Counted from the first letter of the stretch, positions 16,266-25,416 are shown. The stretch is DNA of 64,000 nucleotides from Streptomyces sp. NBC_01445 (GCF_035918235.1 NZ_CP109485.1:8773001-8837000), one strand, 5' to 3'. The notes: generated from the letters alone by a model not told the origin. Made by a program: numbers and translations.

Positions 16266-17839
16266 GCGGTCTCTCCGATCCGGGAGGCGGGGGCGGGGGC
16301 TGGGGCAGACGCAGCTGGGGCGAGGGCCAAGTCGTCACTGCCGGCCAGGAGGTCGGCGCACACCCGCGCAGCGGTCGTACTGCTGTCGACGACATACGCG
16401 CCCGCGTCGCGCAGAATCCGCCGCTGTGCGGTGAGTCCCTGCGGGTCGTCATCGGTGCCCACGACGAACGCGATCACCGGTGGTGCGTCGGCAGGAGCCT
16501 CGGCCAGCGCTCCGGCGAGAGCCGCCGCCGGATCCGGTGCGGCGCCGTGTCCGATGACCACGTCGAGGACGACCGCGGCGCTCCGTGGGTCCGCGAGGGC
16601 TGCCCGCAGATACTCGGTGCGGACCGTGGGGTCGATCATCGGGTGGGGGCGCCCGGTGGTGAACTCGTCGTCGCCCAGGTCGAGTACGAGATGCCGGTCC
16701 GGGAGGCGCGGGGCTGCGCCCGGCGCGGGCGGGGGAGCGGAGCGGGTGAGGCCACCGAGCACCGGGCCGAGGAGCCAGGCCGCCTCGTGGGCGAACGTGC
16801 CGCCCGCGTACAGGGCCCGCAGCAGGCGGCGAGGCGGAGCGGGGGCGGGCAGCTTGGGCAGCTCTTCGCCGGGCGGGAGCGCCCCGCCGGCAGCAAGGGA
16901 GGCTGCGGACCGTGCCGCCTCGAAGAGGGTGGGAGCGAGCGTGACTCGGGCCGGAGCCGGGGAGGCCTCGTCCGTGCCGAGGAAGCAGGCCACCACAGGT
17001 TTCCCCAACGCGCCCGCGTGACCCAGCAGTTGGTCGGCCACGTGTGAGGCAGGTGGTTTGGACACGAGGACGATGACGTCCGTCGCGGGGTCCGCGGCCA
17101 GGGCGTCGAGCCCGGCCCGCATCGTCAGCCCGCCCACTTCCGCGCTCACGTCGCGGCTGCCCGTGCCGATCACATGGCTGACCCCGGCGCCCATGGAGTG
17201 CAGGAGGCTCGACACCTGCTGCAGTCCCGTACCGGAGGCTCCGACCAGGCCGACGCGGCCCGCCCGCACTTCGTTGGCGAAGCCGAGGGGGATGCCGCTG
17301 ATGACTGCGGTTCCGCAGTCCGGCCCCATGACGAGCAGCCCGCGGCGGGCGGCCTCCCGCTTCAGGAGCACCTCCTGCTCGATCGGCACGTGATCGCTGA
17401 AGACGAAGGCGTGCATGCCCAGGCGCAGCGCCTTGAGGGCTTCGGCGGCCGCGTACGGTCCGGGGGTGGAGATCAGCGCGAGACTTGCGTCGGCGGGAGC
17501 GCCGGCGAGCGAGCGCACCGGGGGCCCGGCGTCGGCACCGGCCTCCGGTCCTGCGCCCGGTCCCTCACCGGGACCGGACAGGGCATCGACCGCCAGGGCG
17601 AGGGCGGTGTCCACCGCGTCGGGTTCGCCGCGGACGGCGACGAGCAGGTCGTTGGGTCCGGCGTCGTGGCCCGGGGTGGTCAGCAGCCCCGACCGCGCGA
17701 GGACGTCGCGGTTGGCGGGTGTTCCCATCACGAGGCTGATGGTTTCGACGCCCGGCGGTTCGGCCAGGCGGGCGGCGACCCTCATGAGGGCGACGGAGTC
17801 GGCGTAGAGATCCTTGTGCACGGCGTTTCGTAGCACCAT
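16262..17839 (-). CDS. fdrA: FdrA (AllF) acyl-CoA-synthetase-like carbamoyltransferase subunit
   Basis: A 525-residue protein related to succinyl-CoA synthetase alpha/beta folds. MVLRNAVHKDLYADSVALMRVA is the usual FdrA N-terminus, so ATG 17839 is chosen. The centre has RVGLVGASGTGLQQVSSLLHSMGAGVSHVIGTGSRD (nucleotide-fold loops, about residues 200-240) and VMGPDCGTAVISGIPLGFAN just before it, with the conserved Cys. The C-terminal ligase-like domain ends DAGAYVVDSSTTAARVCADLLAG. It is the first gene of the fdrA-allG-allH operon, 133 bases behind the pucR gene. A Gly/Ala/Pro-rich linker (about residues 100-125) is longer than I expect for the family. Confidence 0.9.
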   Translation of the reverse strand: MVLRNAVHKDLYADSVALMRVAARLAEPPGVETISLVMGTPANRDVLARSGLLTTPGHDAGPNDLLVAVRGEPDAVDTALALAVDALSGPGEGPGAGPEAGADAGPPVRSLAGAPADASLALISTPGPYAAAEALKALRLGMHAFVFSDHVPIEQEVLLKREAARRGLLVMGPDCGTAVISGIPLGFANEVRAGRVGLVGASGTGLQQVSSLLHSMGAGVSHVIGTGSRDVSAEVGGLTMRAGLDALAADPATDVIVLVSKPPASHVADQLLGHAGALGKPVVACFLGTDEASPAPARVTLAPTLFEAARSAASLAAGGALPPGEELPKLPAPAPPRRLLRALYAGGTFAHEAAWLLGPVLGGLTRSAPPPAPGAAPRLPDRHLVLDLGDDEFTTGRPHPMIDPTVRTEYLRAALADPRSAAVVLDVVIGHGAAPDPAAALAGALAEAPADAPPVIAFVVGTDDDPQGLTAQRRILRDAGAYVVDSSTTAARVCADLLAGSDDLALAPAASAPAPAPASRIGETA

Positions 17840-17972
17840 GGTTCCGACTCTAGGCAGCGGCCCGCCCCTTGCGGCATGGCTCGAAGTGCCAGAACCGGCC
17901 GGGGATTTACCGGCAACGGGTGACAGTGACCCGCCTTTGCGGGGGTCGGCGTCAGCCGTGAGGAGGGCTTGC

Positions 17973-19589
17973 TCAGTGCCGGTCGCGCGAGGAGAGCAAC
18001 CGGTGGGCGTGGACGGCCAGTTCGGTCTGGAGCCGGGCCGTCGGCCGGCGTTCGAGACCGCCGGTGAGGCGGTCGATCTGGCGCAGTCGATAGCGCAGGG
18101 TGTTGTAGTGGATGTGCAGCCGCGCGGCGGTGGCCACACCGTTTCGGTCCTCGAGGAGATAGACGCCGAGGGTCTCGACGAGGCTGCCCTCGTGCTCGGC
18201 GTCATGGGTGAGCAGCGGGCCGAGCGCGTCGTCGACGAGGGCCGTGAGCTCCGCTGCGGGAAGCTGTCCGAGGAGCCGGTACACCCCCAGGTCCGCGTAG
18301 CCGCGAACGAAGTCGGGGCCGTGCAGTTCGCGGCCGAGCGTCAGGGTCTGCGCCGCTTCCTCGTAGCTGTGGTGGTAGTCGGTGAAGTCGTCCCGGACGG
18401 TCCCGGCGGCGACAGCCACGTCCCAGCCGGGGTGCGCGGCGGTGACGGCCGCATGCAGGGCCTGGCATCGGCCGGCGAGTGACGGCCCCGGTTCCATCAG
18501 CAGGACGAGTCCGCTCTGGCTGCCCCAGATGATCGCGCCGGCCCCGGCCGCCGACCGTACGAGCGGCAACAGCCGTTCCTCCAAAGCGAGTTCGGTGTCG
18601 GTGGGACTGCCGGTGCCGGTGGAGGCGACCTCGACGAGCACGACCGCGCGGGGCAGCCGCAGATTCCAGCCCATGGCCGCGGCCCGGCGCGCGGTCTCGG
18701 CGCGGTCGCGCGGCGGCCGGGAGACCAGCTCCATCAGGAGCAGCGTGCGGTAGCGCTGCTGGCGGCTGGCCAGGGCGCGTTCCTGGGCGGCGATGGTGGC
18801 GGCGACGGTCGTGGCGTGCTCCAGCGCCATTCGCTGATGAGTGTCGAGCTCATGAGTGGAAGCAGGGGCCGCTCCGGCCCCGTGGTCCTCGGCCTCCGCG
18901 TCGTCCCGCCACAGGGCCACGGCGCCGCTCGCGCCCGTGCCCGTCTCGATGGCGCGCTCGGCGGCGGGCGGACGGTCGGGAGGCGGGGAGCCCGCGGAGG
19001 CCAGGATCCACCCGTGCTCGTCGAGCACGGCGGCCGCGCAGCCGGACAGTTCGAGCAGTACGTTCATGAGCTCCTGGTAGGAGCCTCCGTCGAGGGCCAC
19101 CGCCGTGAGCCGTTCATGGATGGCCCGCGAACGCTCCAACTCCAGGGCCTGACGGTTCAGTACGGTGCCCAGCACCTCGGACAGGATGTCGTTGAACATG
19201 ACGGCACCCGGCAACTCCACGACGGGGAAGCCGAGTTCGTCCGCCACCGCCAGCATCGCCGGCGGCAACGCGGGCAGATAGGGGCCCACCTTCACGGCCA
19301 GGGCGGCGAGACCGCGCTCGGCGAGTACGGGGACCAGGTCGCTCAGCGCCTGTGCGTCGTCACGGACGGCGTAGGCGGTGGTCAGCAGCAGTTCACCGCC
19401 GCGCATCCAGCGCACGATGTCGGGGACTTCCATGATGTTGACGACGCGGATACGGCGGCCGCGGCCGCTCGCCCCGGCGACGAGTCGTGCGCCGCTGAGG
19501 CAGGGCAGGGCCAGCGCCTCGCTCACGGTCAGCCCGGGAGAGAGGCCGTGGGGGACGGTCGGGGCGGTGCCGATACCGATGCCTGTCAT
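17973..19589 (-). CDS. PucR family transcriptional regulator of the carbamoyltransferase island
   Basis: A 538-residue regulator. The N-terminal PucR domain (LTVSEALALPCLSGARLVAGASGRGRRIRVVNIMEVPDIVRWMRGGELLLTTAYA) senses purine-type or related small molecules in known members. A GGDEF-like CdaR segment lies in the middle, and a PucR C-terminal helix-turn-helix ends the protein (TLGVYLLEDRNGVATAARLHIHYNTLRYRLRQIDRLTGG). It stands between the divergent fdrA operon (same strand, downstream) and the carbamate kinase operon (opposite strand), which suggests control of both. The 162-base gap to the kinase gene must hold both promoters. Confidence 0.92.
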   Translation of the reverse strand: MTGIGIGTAPTVPHGLSPGLTVSEALALPCLSGARLVAGASGRGRRIRVVNIMEVPDIVRWMRGGELLLTTAYAVRDDAQALSDLVPVLAERGLAALAVKVGPYLPALPPAMLAVADELGFPVVELPGAVMFNDILSEVLGTVLNRQALELERSRAIHERLTAVALDGGSYQELMNVLLELSGCAAAVLDEHGWILASAGSPPPDRPPAAERAIETGTGASGAVALWRDDAEAEDHGAGAAPASTHELDTHQRMALEHATTVAATIAAQERALASRQQRYRTLLLMELVSRPPRDRAETARRAAAMGWNLRLPRAVVLVEVASTGTGSPTDTELALEERLLPLVRSAAGAGAIIWGSQSGLVLLMEPGPSLAGRCQALHAAVTAAHPGWDVAVAAGTVRDDFTDYHHSYEEAAQTLTLGRELHGPDFVRGYADLGVYRLLGQLPAAELTALVDDALGPLLTHDAEHEGSLVETLGVYLLEDRNGVATAARLHIHYNTLRYRLRQIDRLTGGLERRPTARLQTELAVHAHRLLSSRDRH

Positions 19590-19760
19590 GCACAGTCACT
19601 ATGCGACAGCCGCGAGTAACCTGTAATACCCCGCGCGTAACTTCCATGTTTCCCGCCACGGTTGGGGACGCCCCTTGTCAGCGGGTGTCAACGGCGGGCC
19701 GCTCATCCTGGCGTCCGGTGCCCATGACCGGCTCGGCCCGCCTCTCTTACGGTGACCCGC

Positions 19761-20792
19761 ATGACTCCCCGAGCCGTGCCGAGGACAGCGGTGGTCGCCA
19801 TCGGCGGCAACGCGCTGCTGCGCGGTGGCGCCCACGCCACCGTCGCCGAACAGGTCGAGGCCGCGCGCCGGCTCGCGTCGCCCGTAGTGGCGCTGGCCGA
19901 CACGGGGTGGCGGGTCGTGGTCACCCACGGCAACGGCCCCCAGGTCGGATTCATCAAGCGCCGCGCGGACCTCGCAGCGGCCCTGGCACCCGAACTGCCC
20001 GCCGTCGACCTCGACATGTGCGTGGCTGACTCGCAGGGCGGCCTCGGATACATCCTGGCGACCGCGATCGCGGGCCGCCTCCGGTCGCTCGGGCGCGCCG
20101 ACGACCGGGTCGCCGCCCTGATCACCCACACCGTGGTGGACGCGCACGACGAGGCGTTCAGCCACCCGACCAAACCCATCGGAGCCTTCTATCCGGCAGC
20201 CAGGGCAAGGGAGTTGGCGGATCTTCACAACTGGACCGTGGCGGAGGAGGGCGAGCGGGGCTGGCGGCGCGTGGTCCCGTCGCCCCGGCTGCGCCGGGTC
20301 CTTGAGGCGGAGGCGGTTCGGGCGCTGTCCTCGGCCGGATTCACGGTGATCGCGGCCGGTGGCGGCGGCATCCCCCTCGTAGAGACCGACGACGGCGGCT
20401 ACCGGGGCGTCGAAGCCGTCATCGACAAGGACCTGACCTCGGCGCATCTCGCGGCGGAACTCGGCGCGGACCTGCTGGTCATCACCACCGGAGTGGAACG
20501 CGTCGCCGTCGACCACGGCCGGCCCGCACAGCGCTACCTCGACCGGCTCACCCACGACGAGGCCGAACGCCTCCTGGCGCAGGGCCAGTTCCCGCCGGGC
20601 AGCATGGGCCCCAAGATCCGCGCCGCCCTCGACTTCCTGCGCGGTGCCCCCGGCCGTCAGGTGCTCATCACCTCACCACAGCAGCTCGGCGCCGCCCTCG
20701 GCGGGCGCGGCGGCACCCGGCTCGACAGCGAACCGGCGCGGACCACCGAAGAACCCCTCAACGGCACCGTCACGGCAGGGAGGCCGCAGTGA
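19761..20792 (+). CDS. arcC: Carbamate kinase (ArcC/AllK-like)
   Basis: A 343-residue amino acid kinase fold enzyme that transfers phosphate from carbamoyl phosphate to ADP. VVAIGGNALLRGG and VVTHGNGPQVGFIKRRAD form the phosphate-binding loops; DMCVADSQGGLGYILATAI, GGIPLVE and AVIDKDLTSAHLAAELGADLLVITTGVE are carbamate kinase signatures, with PGSMGPKIRAALDFL near the end. ATG 19761 is chosen because TACGGT (19748-19753) lies 7 bases upstream with an 18-bp spacer to ATGACC; the GTG at 19752 overlaps that -10 box. It should capture the product of the FdrA/AllG/AllH transferase and make ATP, ammonia and CO2. Confidence 0.92.
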   Translation: MTPRAVPRTAVVAIGGNALLRGGAHATVAEQVEAARRLASPVVALADTGWRVVVTHGNGPQVGFIKRRADLAAALAPELPAVDLDMCVADSQGGLGYILATAIAGRLRSLGRADDRVAALITHTVVDAHDEAFSHPTKPIGAFYPAARARELADLHNWTVAEEGERGWRRVVPSPRLRRVLEAEAVRALSSAGFTVIAAGGGGIPLVETDDGGYRGVEAVIDKDLTSAHLAAELGADLLVITTGVERVAVDHGRPAQRYLDRLTHDEAERLLAQGQFPPGSMGPKIRAALDFLRGAPGRQVLITSPQQLGAALGGRGGTRLDSEPARTTEEPLNGTVTAGRPQ

Positions 20793-21856
20793 TACTCGAA
20801 GCGGGACAGGGCCCGATCGACGGCACGCACTATCTGCGGGCCACACCGGAGACTGCCGGCTGGGGGCGGCTTCCCTGCCGGACCACCGCGCCGGCGCTCA
20901 CGATCGACTCCGGTGACAGCGTCACCTTCGACACCGTCTCGCACGAGGGCATCCTGGAGGACCAGGGGCGCGATCCTGCGGCCTTCTTCGGGCGGTACGG
21001 CATCGCCGCGACCGAAGTGCTCTCCGACGCCCGCCTGTTGGCCAAGTCCCCGCCGCCACGGGACCCGGAGGGGGACGGGCCTCACGTCGTCAGTGCGCCC
21101 GTCCACATCAGGGGCGCCGAGCCGGGCGACCTCCTGAAGGCCGAAGTGCTGTCCCTGCACCGGCGCGCCGACTACGGCGTCATCTCCAGCCGGCACGGCC
21201 GTGGTGCCCTGCCCGATGAATTCGCCCGCACAGGGCCGGAGTTCACCTTCTGCGCGGTGGAGCGTGCGGGCGGCCGGGACGTCGGCGTGATCCGCTACGG
21301 CAACGGCCGGGCGGCGGCCCGGTTCCCGCTGCGGCCCTTCATGGGCATCATGGGCGTGGCCACCGACACGGACGGGCCGGAGCACTCCGTGCCGCCAGGA
21401 CGGCACGGTGGCAACCTCGACATCAAGGACCTCGCGACGCACTCCGCGCTATATCTGCCCGTACAGACGGCCGGCGCGGGCTTCTACACCGGAGATCCGC
21501 ACTACGCCCAGGGCAACGGCGAAGTCGCCCTCACCGCCCTGGAGGCGCCGCTGCGCGCCACATTCCGGCTCACCCTGCTCAAGGGCGCACGGGCCCGCGC
21601 GGCCGCCGCGGCCCTCACGCATCCCTTCGGCGAGACCGACCGGCACTGGATCCCCGTGGGGCTGCACGAGGACCTCGACGAGGCGATGCGGGAAGCGGTC
21701 CGCGCCGCCGTCCGCTTCCTCACGGACCGCTTCGGCATGGACGGGCCGGCCGCGTACGCCTACCTGAGCGCGGCGGCGGACTTCGAGATCTCGCAGGTCG
21801 TCGACCAGGTCCAGGGAGTGCACTGCCTCATCCGCAAGGCGGACTTCCCCGACTGA
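20789..21856 (+). CDS. Acetamidase/formamidase family protein
   Basis: A 355-residue protein of the FmdA/AmdA family, amidases that hydrolyse formamide, acetamide or similar small amides. Family blocks include SGDSVTFDTVSHEG near residue 45, GDLLKAEVLSLHRRADYG, RYGNGRAAARFPLRPFMGIMGVA, PPGRHGGNLDIKDLATHSALYLPVQTAGAGFYTGDPHYAQGNGEVALTALE and the C-terminal SAAADFEISQVVDQVQGVHCLIRK. The GTG start overlaps the carbamate kinase stop by 4 bases, so the two are coupled. In this context it may release ammonia from an amide produced by, or parallel to, the carbamoyl transfer step. Confidence 0.9.
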   Translation: MILEAGQGPIDGTHYLRATPETAGWGRLPCRTTAPALTIDSGDSVTFDTVSHEGILEDQGRDPAAFFGRYGIAATEVLSDARLLAKSPPPRDPEGDGPHVVSAPVHIRGAEPGDLLKAEVLSLHRRADYGVISSRHGRGALPDEFARTGPEFTFCAVERAGGRDVGVIRYGNGRAAARFPLRPFMGIMGVATDTDGPEHSVPPGRHGGNLDIKDLATHSALYLPVQTAGAGFYTGDPHYAQGNGEVALTALEAPLRATFRLTLLKGARARAAAAALTHPFGETDRHWIPVGLHEDLDEAMREAVRAAVRFLTDRFGMDGPAAYAYLSAAADFEISQVVDQVQGVHCLIRKADFPD

Positions 21857-21956
21857 TCCAGTTCCCTCCGGTCCGATCGCGGCTGATCGCGCCTGCCGCG
21901 CATGCCATTCACCCCCCCCGCATCCGCCCCCGCCCATCCATCCACCGGGAGCCCGT

Positions 21957-23207
21957 ATGCCTCAACTGATACTGCGTCAAGCACGCGTCGAGGACGCCCG
22001 TTCGCCCTGCGACGTGGTGATCGACGGCGGCCGGGTGCGAGCCGTCGGTGACGCCTCGGGCCAGGACGCCGACGAGGTGATCGACTGCGCGGGCCGGGTC
22101 GTCCTGCCCGGCTTCGTCGAACCGCATCTGCATCTCGACAAGGCCCTCCTGGACGGCGTACGAAGCAACCCCGACGGAACCCTCGCCGGAGCGATCGCGG
22201 TGACCGGCGAACTGAAGAGCGCGTTCACGCACGAGGACGTACTGGCTCGTGCGCGGCGCGTCCTCGAGGCGGCGGTCCTCAACGGCACGACGGTGATCCG
22301 CGCCCATCCGGACGTCGACCCGATCGCGGGGCTGCTCGGCGTCGAGGTCCTGCTCCAACTCCGCCAGGAATACGCGGATGTGGTGGACCTCCAGATCGTG
22401 GCGTTCCCCCAGGAGGGCGTCCTGCGCGCACCCGGCACCGAGAAGCTGCTGATCGCGGCGCTGGCGGCGGGCGCCGACGTGGTGGGCGGCTGCACGTACA
22501 ACGAGGCCACCCTGGACGACTGCCACCGCCACGTCGAGCTCGTACTCGACCTCGCCGCACAGCACGGAGTCCCGGCCGATCTGCACGCCGACTTCGCCGA
22601 CGACGCGTCCGACCCCCGGTACGCGCTCGCCGAGTTCATCGCCGGTGAGACCGTGCGCCGGGGCCTGGGCGGCCGGGTGACGCTCGGCCATATGACCTCG
22701 CTCGGCGGCCGGGAGCCGGCGGACCGGGCGCGGGCGATGGCGGCACTCGCCGACGCGGGCGTCGCCGTCGTGCCGCTCCCGGCGACCGACCTGCACCTCG
22801 GGGGACGACGCGACACCCGGTCGGTCCGGCGGGGGATCGCCCCGGTCCGGGAACTGTGGGACCACGGCGTGCTCGCCGCCTGCTCCTCCAACAACATCCG
22901 CAACGCCTTCACCCCGTTCGGGCGCGCGGACCCCCTGGACACGGCACTCCTGCTGGCGCAGACCGGCCATCTGTCCGGGCCCCTCGACCTTCATCGGGTC
23001 CTTCGCATGGTGACGCACGACGCGGCCCGCGTCGTCGGGGTCGCCGACGACTACGGCGTACGGCCCGGCGCCCGCGCCGACCTGGTGGTCCTCGACACGC
23101 AGGTCTACGACGACATCGTCCTGGACCGGCCCGAACGCGCCCATGTCATCAAGGCGGGAAAGGCGGTGGCCCGCACGACCAGGACCAGCGAACTCCTCGT
23201 CCACTGA
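21957..23207 (+). CDS. Amidohydrolase of the cytosine-deaminase-like group with altered active-site residues
   Basis: A 416-residue TIM-barrel hydrolase. His57 and His59 in EPHLHLDKALLDG are the first metal ligands, QEGVLR follows strand 4, His210 is in LHADFADD and LGHMTSLGG is the next conserved block. Compared with E. coli CodA, the catalytic Glu of HCDE aligns with Phe213 and the metal-binding Asp of the GHDD block aligns with Asn312 in CSSNNIRNAF. The substitution may define a subfamily that handles a ring other than cytosine. ATG 21957 has GGGAG at 21949-21953. It probably opens or deaminates the substrate of this island. Confidence 0.85.
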   Translation: MPQLILRQARVEDARSPCDVVIDGGRVRAVGDASGQDADEVIDCAGRVVLPGFVEPHLHLDKALLDGVRSNPDGTLAGAIAVTGELKSAFTHEDVLARARRVLEAAVLNGTTVIRAHPDVDPIAGLLGVEVLLQLRQEYADVVDLQIVAFPQEGVLRAPGTEKLLIAALAAGADVVGGCTYNEATLDDCHRHVELVLDLAAQHGVPADLHADFADDASDPRYALAEFIAGETVRRGLGGRVTLGHMTSLGGREPADRARAMAALADAGVAVVPLPATDLHLGGRRDTRSVRRGIAPVRELWDHGVLAACSSNNIRNAFTPFGRADPLDTALLLAQTGHLSGPLDLHRVLRMVTHDAARVVGVADDYGVRPGARADLVVLDTQVYDDIVLDRPERAHVIKAGKAVARTTRTSELLVH

Positions 23208-23295
23208 GCCTCCGCTCCCCTCCCTCCTTTCGCACCCGCACCCGCCCCCCACACGCCCCCGCGCTCTGCCATCCGACTCCAGCAGAGGAATCCCC

Positions 23296-23886
23296 ATGCG
23301 CGAACGCCTCTCTCACGAAATCGTTGCCTCCGTACTCGCCGGTCTCACGGCGTTCATCGGAGGGACCGCGCTCCATCTCCCGCCCTGGGCGATCTTCATC
23401 TCGTGGGCGGCCGTCTTCGCACTCGGAGGGCCGAGCTGGGCGAACGCACGCAGGCTGTGGTGCACGATGCCCGCCGGCTCCGCCTTCGCCCTGATCATCG
23501 TGCTGATCGACCAGCACGTGGGCACGGCGTTCGGCGACAGCCAGTTCGCCCGGAACACGGTGCTGGCCCTGGTGATCATGGTCGTCAACACCGTCCTGAT
23601 GCACACGGGCCGCATCAAGGCGTTCTCGCTGATTCCCGGCATGTTCCTCGGCTTCGCCAGCTACTTCGCCACGTTCTTCGGTGGCTTCGGGTACAAGCCG
23701 GGCAACATCTGGGCGGCTTGGGTCTGCGTGGTCGCGATGAACGCGCTCGGGCCGGTCTTCGCCTATCTGTCCAACCGGCTCATGTACCCGATCCTCTCGC
23801 CGGTGCCGACGTCGGTCGTGGCCTCCGCGGGCCCTGTGCACCACGACGGCCGCACACCGCCGGCGGAAACCGCACCGGCCGAGTGA
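23296..23886 (+). CDS. DUF1097 membrane protein
   Basis: A 196-residue protein with five to six membrane segments (ASVLAGLTAFIGGTALHLP; AIFISWAAVFALGG; FALIIVLIDQHVG; TVLALVIMVVNTVLMHTG; LIPGMFLGFASYFATFFGGFG; WAAWVCVVAMNALGPVFAYLSNRLMYP) and a hydrophilic tail. It matches DUF1097, a YcdZ-type inner membrane family. ATG 23296 has AGAGGA 7 bases upstream. As the last gene of the carbamate kinase operon it could be a channel or permease for the substrate or for ammonia/urea-type products; that role is inferred from context only. Confidence 0.82.
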   Translation: MRERLSHEIVASVLAGLTAFIGGTALHLPPWAIFISWAAVFALGGPSWANARRLWCTMPAGSAFALIIVLIDQHVGTAFGDSQFARNTVLALVIMVVNTVLMHTGRIKAFSLIPGMFLGFASYFATFFGGFGYKPGNIWAAWVCVVAMNALGPVFAYLSNRLMYPILSPVPTSVVASAGPVHHDGRTPPAETAPAE

Positions 23887-23895
23887 GGCCGTCCG

Positions 23896-24816
23896 TCACT
23901 GCCCGGGCAGCCGCTCCACCGCGAACGCCCTGCCCGGGTTGTCGACGAGGATCCGGTCCACCAACTCCTTGCCCAGGGCCAGTTCGAGCCGTGGGCGGAC
24001 GCGGCGCAGGAGGTACGGCATCCCGGGCCCGCCGCTCACCGAACGCGCCCCGGCGGTCGTCGTGTCGCCGCCGAGCAGGAGCCGCTCGCCGAACCCCGCG
24101 TCGGCGAGCGCCGCCATCGCGTCCGGCATCCGCCAGTCCGTCGAGTGGTTGGCGCGCGACGGCCCGTCGAAGGCGAGATACGCGCCGGACTCGGCGGCCT
24201 GGCGGTGCACGGCGAAGTCGGGGGAGCGGTTGAGATGCCCGAGCACGACCCGCTCCGGCGCCACCCCCAACTCCCCGCACAGAAGGTCGAGTACGTCCAG
24301 TACGCCCGTACCCAACTCGTGGTGGACGGCGATCGGCGCGCCCGTCGCGTGATGGGCCTCGGCTGCGGCCCGCATCGTCCACACCGCGTGCACGTCGAGG
24401 GCGTGGAAGCCGCCCGCGACCTTGATGAGCCCGGCACGCACACCGCTGTCGCCGATCCCCTCTGTGAGTTCCCGCACGAACACGTCGGCGAGGACGGGGC
24501 GCTGCCGGTCGAGCAACTCCGGTGTGTAGTGGGCGGCTTGATGAAGTCCCGTCGCGGCCACGATGCGTACACCCGTCGTGGTCGACAGCTCGGGCAGCAG
24601 CTCGGCCCGGCGCCCCAGACCGTGCGGCGTCCACTGGACGACCGCGCAGCCGCCCGCCTCCCGGTAGGCGCGCAGTTCCGCCTCGGCGGCTGCCGCGTCG
24701 TCGAGTTCCTGGCCGGGGAGCAGCGGGCTGCGGAAGAAGAGGTGGTCGTGCGCGTCGCACACACCTAGTTCCTCCGGCGCCACGTCCCCGAGCACGGTCC
24801 GTACGGTCGCGGTCAC
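23896..24816 (-). CDS. Phosphotriesterase-family metal-dependent hydrolase
   Basis: A 306-residue amidohydrolase-superfamily enzyme. CDAHDHLFF carries the first metal-binding HxH, the bridging lysine is in AGLIKVAGGFHALD, later His ligands are in AVHHELG and VLGHLNRSPD, and the final Asp is in LLGGDTTTAG. Family members hydrolyse lactones or organophosphates. The GTG at 24816 overlaps the stop of the DUF4865 gene by 4 bases; an upstream open stretch is that gene in another frame. It runs convergent to the DUF1097 gene 9 bases away. The natural substrate is unknown; a lactone is the usual default for PTE-like lactonases. Confidence 0.88.
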   Translation of the reverse strand: MTATVRTVLGDVAPEELGVCDAHDHLFFRSPLLPGQELDDAAAAEAELRAYREAGGCAVVQWTPHGLGRRAELLPELSTTTGVRIVAATGLHQAAHYTPELLDRQRPVLADVFVRELTEGIGDSGVRAGLIKVAGGFHALDVHAVWTMRAAAEAHHATGAPIAVHHELGTGVLDVLDLLCGELGVAPERVVLGHLNRSPDFAVHRQAAESGAYLAFDGPSRANHSTDWRMPDAMAALADAGFGERLLLGGDTTTAGARSVSGGPGMPYLLRRVRPRLELALGKELVDRILVDNPGRAFAVERLPGQ

Positions 24817-25388
24817 CACTGCCTCCCCCGGGGAAGCCGGTCGTGCTCGGGGGCGCTCAGGTGCAGCACCTCGTAGAGGTCGCCCGGTGTGTCCGGCGAC
24901 GCGTGGTCCCAGAGGGAGAAGGTGAGCAGGTCCCAGTGGCGCGGGTCGACGGCGACTGCCGCGCACACCGCCCCGTCCTGCCCGGCGATGCGGGCCGCGT
25001 CGCGCACGGCGGCGTCCGTCGCTTCGGCGAGCGGCGCCTGCCCGGTGAGGGGTGTCCGGCGGCGCACCGCGCTCCTCGGGGTGGCGTGCGAGGCAGCCCC
25101 CTCCTCGTAGGCGAGTCCGGCCCAGTGCTGCACCTCGGGCCGGCCGAAGTCGTCCACGATGCCCTGGAAACCGGGCCCCCACAGGAACGAGTTCATGCCC
25201 TGAGGGGTGTTCCACAGGTAGCACGGCGCGTACTGGTTCACGGGTGACCCGGCGACGCCGCGCTCCCGCATCAGATAGGCCTTGAGCCCGAGTCCGGGGA
25301 AGTCGTCCAGGAGATGCCCCCTGGTCTCCACCCGCTTGCGGATGATGGCCATGTCGTAGTCGGCGGGCAGCGTGATCTCGTACTGCAT
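24813..25388 (-). CDS. DUF4865 family protein
   Basis: A 191-residue protein beginning MQYEITLPADYDMAIIRKRVETRGHLLDDFPGLGLKAYLMRERGVAGSPVNQYAPCYLW, which matches DUF4865, a ferredoxin-like stress-response/monooxygenase-like group of unknown reaction. GMNSFLWGPGFQGIVDDFGRP suggests a ligand pocket. ATG 25388 gives the conserved N-terminus; the frame is open upstream but without family sequence. It is translationally coupled to the phosphotriesterase gene and lies 28 bases behind the TetR gene, so all three are likely one operon. Confidence 0.82.
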   Translation of the reverse strand: MQYEITLPADYDMAIIRKRVETRGHLLDDFPGLGLKAYLMRERGVAGSPVNQYAPCYLWNTPQGMNSFLWGPGFQGIVDDFGRPEVQHWAGLAYEEGAASHATPRSAVRRRTPLTGQAPLAEATDAAVRDAARIAGQDGAVCAAVAVDPRHWDLLTFSLWDHASPDTPGDLYEVLHLSAPEHDRLPRGRQW

Positions 25389-25416
25389 CGCGTGCACGGT
25401 CGTGTCACTCCTCTGC

